Source: Trematomus loennbergii
Lineage: Eukaryota; Chordata; Actinopteri; Perciformes; Nototheniidae
Length of the DNA stretch: 64,000 nt
Assembly (NCBI GenBank): GCA_012861695.1
Contig: JAAOOA010000056.1
Coordinates: forward strand, 4,673,707 to 4,737,706
Direction: 5' to 3'
Shown here: positions 34,601 to 47,500 of the stretch, piece by piece
Numbering within the stretch: the first letter of the stretch is position 1
How the letters are laid out: every line of letters begins with the position of its first letter
The notes under the pieces: generated by a model
Told to the model about the DNA's origin: nothing
What the model saw: only the letters and a program-made list of their open reading frames with translations
Databases searched by the model: none
Program-made: the position numbers and the translations under genes

Positions 34601-37600
34601 ATTGGCCCACCCACAATTGAAATCCTGGCGCCGCGGCTGCGATAAACAGTTAATATTCATTAAATACCTTCAGTTCGAAGACATCCTATGATTGTACATG
34701 ATGTATCTTTTACTCATGACTGCTTGTTTGTGCAGGGTCAGCACAGGAGGCGTGTTCACCAGCCATGACATCACCATCAGCCCTCCGTCTCTCAGGTGTG
34801 TGTCCTCCCCTCTGACTGTTTTCAGCTCACCTGGCACAGTATTTCTACCAGCTGTTAACAGTGACGCTGGTTTAGATTTCTCCTTGTGAGTGTGTGTGAC
34901 TGTGGAGAGCTTTTTTGCCTACCACTAAAACCTTATTAGATCCAGTCACAAAATATTAAGCAATTTCCAAGATTTGGCGTCACAAAACTTTGCTGGTGTG
35001 TAGCTGAGATCATGACGAAGGCTGAGTTGGAGTAAGGGCAGAGTTGGGATCGTTACTTACAAAATATATGCCATTACAATTACTAGTTACCTGTAAAAAA
35101 AAAAAAGTATTAGCCTACAGTACAGTTTACAGAGAGAGATAACATCTGATCCTTTACAACAAACACTATATGATCTTTTAGGTTTTGAGTAACATTGTAA
35201 TCCTGCTAGTAATCAACATTTAAAAAAAAAAATGTAACAGTAATCTGATTGTCTTTTTTTTATGGAACTAAGGGTTTTACAGTTACCTTTTTATGTATCC
35301 TTATTACCTAATTCCGTTACATGTAATCTGTTACTCCCCAAGCCTGTGCATGACTCTCATGGACAGCCAAGTTACAATGCACATTTAATTTGCTAATCAT
35401 TTAACCCACGTAGTTGTTTACAATTCACTGAGAGACACTACAGGAAAGGGAAAGAGGAGAAGAGAAAAGCAAATTGGGCTTCTTTAATTTTGTAATGGAT
35501 GTCTCGGTTGTATAAATAAAGTTTTTGATATCTGGACTTACATGTGTGCCATTGTTTTGCAGAGAGAAGAGATTTGAGTGCCCTCTGTGCTCTGTGGTCT
35601 GCATGGACAGCTCCTCACTGCAGGAACATGTGGAGCTACATTTAGAGCATGGCGCTGCTGTGAACTCAGCAGGTGGGCGTTCATCTCTCCCTGCTACACC
35701 AGTCCCACACTTCCCTCTATTGCACTTTAAAAGTCATTGTCTTTCTCGGTCCTGTCTGATGTGAATGCTTCTTCTCTCAGCTGCTCACAGCCCTGGCTCG
35801 GACCTGAGGCTGGCCCGGGAGCTGCAGCGGGAGGACGAGGCCCGGCAGGAGAGAGAGGACTTCAAGAAGCTGCAGGTCTGGATACTGTGCTTCAGCAAAT
35901 CACTGCTGCATTTGTGCATTTAGTACATTTCTGACTTTCAAATGTACATTGGAAACTTCCAGCATCAATTTGATAGTCAACATTTATATTGGGTGTAAGT
36001 AAAGAGCTTTTTGAACATTAAAGCATGGAGACATGTCATAGTAGAGACACTACATACAAATGAGCAGGATATTTTCTTCTTTAAACTATAGATGGACTAA
36101 TGATCCCTGCTCAGTGTTTGTGTGTCAGTTTATCTTTAGAATTGTATAACACCACAGACATCTCTAATTCCAATTTAAGAATGTTTTAATATATATTTTC
36201 ACAAGTTGAAACTCCAGCACTTCAATGTGCACAGGAGGACAAGAATACAGTGGTCAAATGATCCAAACGGGGAGAATACTTTGTTACTGTTGGTGAGAAG
36301 TCTTTTGGAGTCGAAATACCATCTGTCTTTGGATGCTAGAATAATTTTTGTTTAAAAGCCATAAGTACACTTTAAGCACCTCGATGAGCTGGAGGAATAA
36401 TAATTAGTTTGTTGTGGACGGGAAGCACAAAACACTCGACCCACAGCACATTACGTCATCTATATCTTAAATTCCAAATTGCTCCAGCTTTTTGATTCAG
36501 AGTCATTACATTTTATTTTGACAGCATGTGATAGTCATTTCAGCTAAATCCTTCCATGTGAGAGTGGTGGGATTCAGATTTAATGAGAACAAAAACAATA
36601 CTTGTTTTAATCGGAGTTGGTTCTCTATGTATGTTAGGATTAGGATTTAGGATTTCTAAGAATGATATACCAAGTTGAGATGAAAACTCCAGGCAGCATA
36701 CCTCACCCCATTGATACTAGAAGCTAATGCACACAAGAGTTTCAGCCCCTGTCCATAACACAGTTATGTCGGAGCTTTCACTTTCCACTCTGAGGTTTAC
36801 GTTTTATTTTACGGCTGTGGTTTACTGCCTTGTCAACACACTCGATGTGAAGTTTATAATTGTAATACTTTTGAACAACCCAAGGAGTGTGCAGTAATGA
36901 GCTAGTTCTGTAGGCTGACCTGTACGTTAGCATCACAAGGGCTCCCTTGACAAAGGCAATTGGATTTTTCCATTGGATTTCGGTATAATGTAAAAAATAA
37001 GCTGAGCCAACACATGTTTATGATACTTACAATTTGTCTTTATGACTCATAGAAGCTTCGGATATTCACCAGTGAGGTACTGACTTTATTTTATGCAGTA
37101 GATCAAAAAGTGAACATCTCTTATGTTTGTGCTAATCACAGACCTTATTTCAGGCTAAAATATGTTTTAAAAAATGCCAACTAGCGATGATTGATCTGAA
37201 GTTGTAAAATGCTAACTCATTTCCGGGTTTTAGGACTCATTCCTGACCCACTCTATATGGCATCGTTGACCATTTACTTTCAACACACACACTAACGATT
37301 TAGTAAGAACTTACTGGAGCTGAGGTATACCTTTCATAATGAAAGCACCTCCTGCTAGTCATTGGATGATCATAGCTCTGCTTCCACAGCCAGCTTCATA
37401 TTTTCCTCTCTTGATGTCCTTGTGTTGTGTGTATATCTGACGCTTGTGTCCTGGTGCTTGTGGTGCAGAAGCAGTTTGGTCTGGACGGAGGAGGGGGCTA
37501 CAGCCGACAGATGGAGAGGAGCATGGAGAAGGCTGTGGCCAGGGGGCTTCTGGCCCCCGCAGAGTTCCACTGCAAGAGAGCTGAGATGATGGAGTCTCTG

Positions 37601-38526
37601 GCCTCAGGGCTGGATGATGGCAGGACCAGAACTCAGGGTATGTGTCAAGTTCTTCCGGTTTTGGCCTGTATTCAGTGTTTTGCCCAAACTTGAGAGGCTG
37701 GAGGGCAACGAGGACGCTTGGACAACTCAGATTCTTTCTTTTGTCTTTCTTTTCTGCTCAGCAGTATTTATAAGACACTTTTCATCAGATTCTCATCAGG
37801 TTGAAAACCTTCAAACACAGAGGACAAACAAATGTTAGTTTCACATGCAAACAAAATCACAAACATTTGGTATGCCTCATTGCATTATTTCTAATAATAA
37901 TAATAATAATTCAGTCGCATTCCATTTTCAGGGTATTATAATTCAAATGATAAATTGTCATTCTACAAAACATCATTAACTTGAATTAATTAATAAGAAA
38001 GTCTCTTTCTCTACTTGAAACCAAGCAACCCAGAAAACCCTATTCTTGTGGTACTGCTGCCTTATTAGGCCCATATTGAGCAGAGCATATTAAGACCAAA
38101 ACTCATGTACAAGAACGTCCTTACTTGCAATAAATAAGCACTAATTAGAGGGTTATTGAGGAAAAACTCTCAACTAATGGCTTATTACTTAGACCCTCCA
38201 GAAAAACGCGGGCTAAAATCCTTGATTATGCGGGCTAAAATCCTTGATTATGCGGGCTAAAATCCTTGATTATGCGATTAAACATGCGGGGTTTTTATGC
38301 GAAATATGCGGAGAAGTTGCGAATATGCGGAAATGTGCTAAATATGCGAAAGTTGCGAAATATGCGGGAGGCGGAAAAAAGGTGATTCTTCTCCCACACC
38401 CTGTACTAGGCTACTACTGAATGAAAGGAAGCCCTTTTAAAGAGTTCCTATGATAAACAAGCATACTAGAAGCAAGCTACATCACAAAGTGTTATTTATG
38501 TATTTATATATGGGCTATTTTAATCA

Positions 38527-38567
<41 letters not shown>

Positions 38568-41500
38568 CTCCGCCTCATTCTGTTTTCATGTACTCGTTCG
38601 TTATCTGACCAGCTTCAATCTTGTAGGCTACTCACCTCGTTTCTTGTGGCCCTCGAAACGGTTTTGGAGGTTGATGCCTCGGTGAACGTGAGTTGTTTTA
38701 CTTTCTTGGCCGCAGCAGCAGAAAGCATCCCCCCACTTTCGTGCAAGACATCTGCGTACTGCTTAGCCCGGTCTTTCGCAGAAATGTTCGTTGGCAAATG
38801 GGATGGATTCGATTTGTTCATCTTGGTCAGAGCCGTATAATAGTAATTATAATAGTATATAATAATAATAGTATAATAGTATATAATAATCTATATGGCG
38901 CTGATCTAGTTGCTTTTCTCTCTCGTGTGAGTTCCACACATTCACTCTACGGTGTTGTTTACCTGCGCGAGCTGATGACATCACTACTTCACGTTAACTT
39001 TTTTTTTCCTCAACTTTGTGTGGAAAAATGCGGGGATTATGCGACCTTTTAATAAATATGCGGCCTTTTAAAATATGCGCCATTTTGCTGATTATGCGGG
39101 AAATTATGCGATCGCATAATCGCGTTTTTCTGGAGGGTCTAATTACTTGTGGAATATGATCATGTAGAATAAGTGTTTCATAATGACTAATAAAGAGCCA
39201 ATATACTGCTAATATGCATGTTAATTAACAACTAGTTGATGGTTAATTTGTGTACCTTAATATAAAGTGTTACCAAATAATTATTTATCCGTCCGTTTTT
39301 CTCAGATATTATTATTTTTCTTTCAATATTGACTTTCGTCTCGACAGTATGTGTGTGCATGTTTGACTCTGTCTGTTGGTTTTATATAAACTCAAGATAA
39401 GTAGCATTCTCCCTTATTGGAAATACTTATTTAGGGTTAAGGTGAGGTGTTGCATGGACGTGAGGGAGACCTGTCGGCTCTTCATTTGGATATAAACCAC
39501 TGCTTCTCTTGCCATTCCTTGAATTTGTCTAAAGATTTCTTGCAGACAGAAAAGCCTTAATCTCGTCAGCTCTTCAGTTAAATAGTTTTCCTGGCTGTGA
39601 ATGGAAGTAGGGTTTCCAGTCCAGTTAGTCTGAAATTATTCTTAAGATTTGCGAAAATTGTGTTTAGGGAAAAGCCTTTTCTAAAGAGGTACAAAACTGT
39701 TCTGCAACAACAGTGTCTTATTTACTTAATTCATGATACAAATGTGTTGCTTTCACGCTAAAACAGCATTGTATTTGCATTGAACTGTGTCTTTTTGATT
39801 AGTTATATCAACAATTAACATTGAAAAAACATGAAAAACACTGGTTTATCTGTTTTCAGCTGTATCAAGTGAGAATCAGGGCTTCTTTTTTACTCATCTT
39901 GTGTATTTTCAGCTGTATTAATGCTACGCTTGGTCAGAGTATGATCTCAACTTTCTTCTTCTTCTTCTTCTTCTCGGTCTGCCTAGGTGTGCTCAGAGCG
40001 TTATCTGAATATTACCAGACTGAAGCCAGAGACTGTGTCCATGTGTGGCTGAGTGCTGACACGGACCACTTCTGCTCCTCAGCGGGGGACACGGGCTGGG
40101 GCTGCGGCTACAGGAACATCCAGATGCTCCTCTCCTCTCTGCACACCATCGATGAATATGCTCCCCTCCTGCAAGGTGCACACTCACTCTGCTCAATATC
40201 TGACCAGACATCAGAACTTCTTTGTTTTGCAAGTCATGATGTTGTGAATGTTCCCTGCAGGGGTGCCCAACCGGTCGATCGCGGGGAGATTCCCAGTCGA
40301 TCGCGAGATGTGTCTAAAAACAATATTCAGTTTTATCGTTAATGTCCTATAACATAATCTTCCTGTGCCAGAATAATGCACTTGAACGCATCAAAGCTTT
40401 GTGATTGGCCGGCGTGACCCCATGTGTCGGGGCGTGGCTGGTGGGCAGTGGGCACTAGTTATCTGACGTTGTCCGTGTCAACAGGAGTGACAGTCCGCAC
40501 ACACACAAGACCGCAATAATGGCAGAAGCAAAAAAGCCCAAAATATATAATTTTCACTCGGAGTGGGAGGATGATTATTTTTGTATCTATTCCAATTCAA
40601 AGTCCATCTGTCTCATCTGCAATGCGAGTGGCTTTATCGAAGAAGGGTCATTTAGGAGCGGCATTTCAAAACAGTGCACAAACGCTACGAGACGGGATTC
40701 CCTCCTGATTCTGCCCTACGCTCCCAAAAGGTGAGGGACCTGAAAGGACTGCTAAATGCACAGCAGTCCATTTTCACCAGGCCCAACAACAAGAGCAAGG
40801 CTGCTACATAGCATCTTATCGTGTCAGTCACGTTCTTGAAACACATGAAGTCTTTCAAAGACGGCGAAGTTGTGAAAGAAGCATTCCTGCTATTCCTCTA
40901 ATTATTGTAATAATTGTGTTATTTTTAACCAAATATCTCTGAGAGGGGCGTGGGAAGTGGCTCCTTATTTCATCTAAAGTAACACACAGAGAATGAGCAC
41001 TTTTGAAACAGAGGGGATTATGGGATGCTGCAATGATCTGTTTGGTATTTGGAGCCAAACACTTCAGAGACATGTTTGTATATATCTGAGACCTATAATA
41101 TATGATGAAACACCATATAATAGGGGACCTTTTAAAACACTTTCATCAGGGTTGTTTGCTGCCTGTACATGTCAGTTAGTACTTTGTACTTGACGCTCTC
41201 CTTCTCCTCCAGAGAAGGCGGTGCCTAGTATCCCTCGAGTGCAGAGTATGATCGAGGAGGCTTGGAAAGAAGGGCTGGATCCGCACGGCGCGTCCCACTT
41301 CAACCAGCGGCTGCAGGGAACACGAGCCTGGATCGGAGCCACGGAGATCTACGCCCTCCTCACCTCTCTAGGAGTCAGGTGAGCCCCACGCTGTCTAATC
41401 AGGGTGTAACATCACAAAACATCAGGCTGCAACATGTAAAGGCCCTGACACACCAGGCCGAAATCGGCCGTTTTCGTTAGTCGGACGACGAAGCGTGCCC

Positions 41501-44500
41501 TGTCGCCCAAACTCAATTTGGTGTGTCCCGCACCGTCGGCCGTGACACGCCTTATTTGGCCTTTCATGGGACGCATGCCGTCATGTTGGCAGTGCGTCGG
41601 CCACAGGCAGTCGGACAAAGAAATAACTGTTCAGCTAGCGAATCAGTGCATGAGAAGCGAAACGGTTGCTTGAGAATGTCTTCCACAAGCAACACTCCAA
41701 TGGCTGATAGCTCCAGTACCGCACCAAACATGTTTTCGATGGACGAGAGTGAAAATGGAACGCACACGCTATTTGTTGTTTGTTTATATCAGTCTGTTCT
41801 TCTTCTCTGTCTTCCGGTTGTTGCCTCTTTTGAATGACGAATACACACTACCGCCGCCTGCTGGTAAGGAGAGTTATTGCCACTCACGCATGCACAGTTC
41901 GTACGTGCTCGGCTGAAGTCTTTGCGGTGTGTTCAGTGCGACACATGGCCAAGACGCAGGAGAACTCGCGATGCAACAGTCGGCGTCGGCGAGTTCTCTG
42001 GTGACTGCCTGGTGTGTCGGGGCCTTAACACTAGACAATTCCGAGAAATGTTGACTGTGTGACTGAAACTTGGGTGCGCGTCCCGATGCTAACATTACCA
42101 CAGCTGAGTAAGTATTAATAGCATTAGTTTCATTGTAAAGGTAAAGAATATCCATTCATTTTAGCTCACCTTTAGATGACTATTTGAACTGTTTATCTAT
42201 TACATGTTTGGATTCTTGTAACACATTCCTGCACCGTTTCTGAACATCTTTAGATTACCACTGGATTTAGTTAACGACCGACGGGTGTGTTCAAAGATCA
42301 AAGCGTTTCAACGGCAACGCCCTGCCAGTGAACGAGAGACAGCCTGTCAGAGAATGTATTGACAATATTCTGCTGCATTATTGTTTCTAAGTAAAAAACT
42401 GTAACTCCTGGAGGAGCTATAATCGAGGAGACACTGATGGGTCCTCCACGGCTCCTCCGCGGATGCATTTCCGGCAACAGTGATGTTTAAAGAGTCGTGA
42501 CGCACGGCCGGACTTATCTCAGCAAAACAGCATTCGCACTAATAAGTATGTTGAATACTAGACTGTGTGTGGCTCCGCCAGTCACACAGAATTATGAGTC
42601 AAAATTAGGGAAACAAACCCTATTTGGAGTGCAGCTCTATTTGTTTCAATGCTTTTAGCTTGTAAGCCTAACAATGATGTAGCCACACCTATGTACCAAT
42701 CAGAATCAGGTTTATTACCATGTAGGTTAACATACAAGGAATTTTCATTGGTGCGTATGATGCATACATAGACACAGTAAGAGACATTACATAGTAAGAA
42801 AAGGACCAAGAATAGAACCTTTCAAGATGAATCACGCACTGTACAGTACACAATACACATACACACATGCATTGGTATATTGGTATGCACAAAAACATGC
42901 ATTATAGCAGTGGTTCCTAACCGGGGGTACGGGGACCCCTTGGGGTACTTGCATGGGGTACGTAGGGGTACAAGTGACTGGAATATTGGTGAAATTCAAG
43001 AAAAGCAGACACAAAGCCTTTTTTAAGCTGGTCAGTCAAACTAAATGTCACACTCAGTAAGACTTTGTACTGTTTGTGTTTTCAGTGCTCGCATCATCGA
43101 CTTCCACCGGCCCACAGGCCCTGATAACAGCCACCCCCGGCTGTTTGACTGGGTGAAGCAGTATTTCCAGTCCAGCAGGAGCGGCAGACTGCCCCCCCGA
43201 CTCATCCAAACCTCCATGCCCCCGCTCTACCTGCAGCACCAAGGTACACAGAAACACCTGCCATCACCACCATATTCCCTATTCAGGGAAAGAGATCACT
43301 GAATGTGTCAAACAGAAGCCTAAAAATAAGGTTTGGCGATGTGGAGAAAATCAAATCACAATATTTCTGATCAAATACTTTTCAATATTACGACAATATA
43401 GAGTGGTGCAGAAATGAGTTGATATTAGTTATATTATACAGTGCATCCGGAAAGTATTCATACCCCTTCACTTTTTTCACATTTTGTTATGTTACAGCCT
43501 TATTTCAAAATGGATTAATTTTATTTTTTCTCAACATTCCACACACAATACCCCATAATGACAAATAAAAAACGTTTTTAAAGAATTTTTCGCAAATGTG
43601 TTAAAAATAATCAAATGAAATATCACATGTACATAAGTATTCACACCCTTTGCTTTGACACTGAACATTGAGCTCAGTGCATCCCGTTTCCACTGATCAT
43701 CCTTGAGATGTTTCTATAACTTGACTGGAGTCCACCTGTGGTAAATTCAATAGATTGGACATGACTTGGAAAGGAACACACCTGTCTATATGAGGTCCCA
43801 CAGTTGACAGTGCATATCAAGAGCACAAACCAAGTCATGAGGTCCAAGGAATTGTCTGTAGACCTCAGAGACAGGATTGTATCAAGGCACAGATCTGGGG
43901 AAGGGTACAGAAAAATGTCTGCAGCATTGAACGTCCCAACGAGCACAGAATTATTATTATTTGCAAATGGAAGATGTTTGAAACCACCAGGGCTCTTCCT
44001 AAAGCTGGCTGCCCAAACCAAACTGAACATCGGGGGAGAAGGGCCTTAGTCAGAGAGGTGACCAATAACCTGATGATCACTCTGACAGAGCTCCAGTGTT
44101 CCTCTGTGGAGCTGGGAGAACCTTCTAGAAGGACAACCATCTGTGCAGCACTCCACCAATCAGTCCTTTATGGTAGAGTGGCCAGAAGGAAGCCACTCCT
44201 CAGCCAAAGGCACATGAAAGCCCCCATGGAGCATCTAGAGTACTCTCAGACCATGAGAAACCAAATGTCTGGTTTGATGAAACCAAAATGGATCTCTTTG
44301 GCCTGAATGCCAAGCATCATGTCTGGAGGAACCCAGGCACCGCTCATCACCTGGCCAACACCATCCCTACAGTGAAGCATGGTGGTGGCAGCTTCATGCT
44401 GTGGGGATGTTTTTCAGCAGCAGGAACTGGGAGACTAGTCAGGATCAAGGGAAAGATGAATGCAGCAATGTACAGGGAGATCCTTGATGAAAACCTGCTC

Positions 44501-47500
44501 CAGAGTGCTCTGGACCTCAGACTGGGGAGAAGGTTCACCTTTCAACAGGACAACGACCCTAAGCACACAGCCACGATAACAAAGGAGTGGTTTCAGGACA
44601 AGTCTGTGAATGTCCTCGAGTGGCCCAGCCAGAGGGATATCTCCGCAATGGAGCGAGCTTAAGTTTCACTTTCGATTGCATGATATAGCCCAGCACAACA
44701 CCTTCGTCACACATGTTGCCACTTGTTTGTACCATTCTCAGGCGATTTGTAATCTGTTCTAGAAAAACGATGTGTTTTTTAGGATTTCAAGAAGCATATA
44801 GAACAAACAATGGATGTATTTAATGAACATTTATCCATGCTGAAAGTAGATTTAGATGTGTTAGGAGTGAGAGAGATTATTATCTAATATATGCCTCCGA
44901 TGAAGCATTGCATGAAGTCTGTTGATGACCAGAGGCTGTTGTTGGGGCTGCATAAACGTTTTCTTATTGTTGTTGTGTAAGCAGACCATGCAGGCCAGCC
45001 CGATGGTCACCAAGGTTCATGTTTTAATAGCATTTTACAAAAAAAGCCCAGGCGAGCTTAACATGTGAAAAAAGGGCTTAGACCTCAGAGAGTTAAACTT
45101 GGGCCTGCGACCAAAGTTTACTGTATTTTGTTTTGAAAATCCACAGCAGAGGTTTGTGTCGTACTACATGCGATGTATTTGCATTTCTCTCAGTAGCCAG
45201 CGATCTGTGAGTCTGTTGGCTCGGACATAAACTCCGTAATAAATGTAGTCTACATTTCATAAGAGGTGTAAAACCTGAGAGCGTTTTAAATCTCATTTGA
45301 ACTAAATGCTTATAATCTGTAGTTGTATTTGTATTGTTGATTTAATGTGTGAACGAGGCGATGTAGAGAAGGTTAAGCTGTCATTATTAGGCTGTTATGT
45401 ACTGTTGGAGTGGTAAGCAGGCCTATTGTTTCTGGATATTTGTGGAGTTAGGTGGTCCGTGAGTGTTTTTTAGTGGTTAAAATTGATAATTTTTCTTTTT
45501 TAAATTTACATTTTGTAATCATCTCGCGACCCCCACTTTGGGAACCCCTGGAGTAAAGGGTGTGAATACATATGTTTATGTGATATTTGAGTGTTTTATT
45601 TTTTATTCATTAGCAACAATTATTTTAAAACTGTTTCCACTTTGTCATTATGGGGTATTGTGTCTCGAATGTTGAGAAAACAAATTCATTTAATCCATTT
45701 TGAAATATGGCTGTCACATAACAAAATGTGGAAAAAGTGAAGGGGTATGAATACTTTCCGGATGCACTGTATATATTAACGTGCGTGTGGTCAGAAGCAC
45801 GTTTTTCACGTTTATTGTACAACATAAAATACGTCTGTTAATACCCCACTCGTGAATTTCCGAAGCTTATGTGTCTTTAAAAACAGCGGTTGCGACCATT
45901 TGACCCTTCCAAACGTCACCATGTCGATCATTATCCGCCTTTAGCTTAACCGTGGTGATGTGCACCCATGTGACCGTGATGTAGTTTGTTTATGGCAGTA
46001 GCTTTTTACTTCTGCTATAGAGTGGCGAAGTCCCTCCCACTTACTTCCGGGGTATGGGACCTTATTTCGGAAAAATAATGTATTGAAGTCAATGGAGAGA
46101 GAAAACTTATCTTTTGATCCCGTTTGAATTGTGCCATGAATTACACATATGATGTTGTCAATCTTAAAAAATAATTTCCATGTCAAAAAAGTCACAGTTT
46201 GTCGTAAAACTGTTGAAATATAAGACTATGAAAAATACGTAACTAGAAAGACTACAAATCCCAGAGTAAGTGATGTCACAATTGTTTTCCTCCACTAAGA
46301 TCTAAGATCAGCGCCATATAGATAGAATCTATCTATATGGCGCTGGCTAAGATCAGATAACTTTAACAAGATGCCTGTGTGCTTAGTACCAGGTTGTTAT
46401 CAAACCAGCAATGGGTCTTGCTCGTTCTTTCGTTTCCCGTCTGATGAAACGACCAGGAGTGGCTTGATCAAGCTAGCTAGTAGCTAGCACGTTAGTTAGC
46501 ATTACAGCCTTGTCATTTTTATTAGCCTTAACATAAAGTAACATTAAGTAACCCAAAATGTTAAACAGTAAGAGTAGTAGTCATATTTCGTGAACCCTTT
46601 GAAGAGTACTGTCACCGGTGTGATCATTCTATAATACACAATTTAAGCCCGGGGGAGAAATGCTAACGCTAACGCTAGCGATCTTCTCTACTTCATGCTA
46701 TCTGCACAAATGGTTGACATTAAACATTAAAACGACCAGGCAGTTCAGAGAGAATCGAAGGAAGGCAGGCAGGCAGCTTTGCATGACATTCTTCAGGAAG
46801 TGTTTCATTGTGGTGATAGTGAGGGTAGTCAATCGTTTTGTTGACAAGACAGTAGTGACGGCCATCTTGGTGACGTGTGTTGTTGTTGACCAGAGATGTA
46901 GTTCATTGAGCGTTTCACACAAACAAATGTGTTACTTCACAGTTTTACGACACATGGGGCTCAACCGGAAGGGGAGGGACTTCGCCACTCTTCCCTGTGG
47001 ACCTCCATGGGACCTTATTTCGGAAAAATTATGTATTGAAGTCAATGGAGAGAGAAAGATTATCTTTCGATCCCGTTTGAATTGTGCCACGAATTACACA
47101 TATGATGTTTGTCAATTTAAAAGATAATTTTGCAAGTCAAAAAAAAAAAAATGTGTCGTAAAACTGTGAAGTAACACATTTGTTTGTGTGAACCGCTCAA
47201 TGAACTACATCTCTGGTCTCACAGAACAACACACGTCACCAAGATGGCCGTCACTACTGTCAACAAACCGATTGGCTACCCTCACACTATCACCACAATG
47301 AAACACGTCCTGAAGAATGTCATGCAAAGCTGCCTGCCTGCCTGCCTTCAATTCTCTCTGAACTGCCCGGTCGTTTTAATGTTTAATGTCAACCATTTGT
47401 GCAGATAGCATGAAGTAGAGAAGATTGCCGATGCTAACGTTAGCGTTAGCATTTCTCCCCGGGCTTAAATGGTGTATTATAGCAGGGCTGCCAACACTCA

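Larger units (their letters stand above)
38191..39140 (-). mobile_element. hAT element with CGGBP1-like fragment
   Basis: AGACCCTCCAGAAAAACGCG and its exact complement form the ends, flanked by TATTACTT and AATTACTT (7/8 match). Subterminal regions are rich in repeated ATGCGG units on both sides. A minus-strand frame (38821-38615) reads SAKDRAKQYADVLHESGG, as in CGGBP1-like BED-finger proteins. It lies in zup1 intron 6. Confidence 0.85.
43439..45769 (+). mobile_element. Tc1-like element interrupted near its 3' end
   Basis: CAGTGCATCCGGAAAGTATTCA and its exact complement at the right end are flanked by TA (43437-43438, 45770-45771). Long inverted repeats continue inward (CACATTTTGTTATGT, CAAAATGGATTAA). 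The transposase is broken and about 0.9 kb of other sequence (about 44637-45551) replaces its last third. In zup1 intron 9. Confidence 0.95.

Noticed and set aside
38615..38821. A host CGGBP1-like gene on the minus strand
   Set aside because: It is short, lacks the zinc finger and is enclosed by hAT ends.
42908..45551. One large hAT element spanning both hAT-like termini
   Set aside because: zup1 exon 9 and the Tc1 left end lie between them, and the Tc1 right end lies outside, so they cannot be ends of one insertion.
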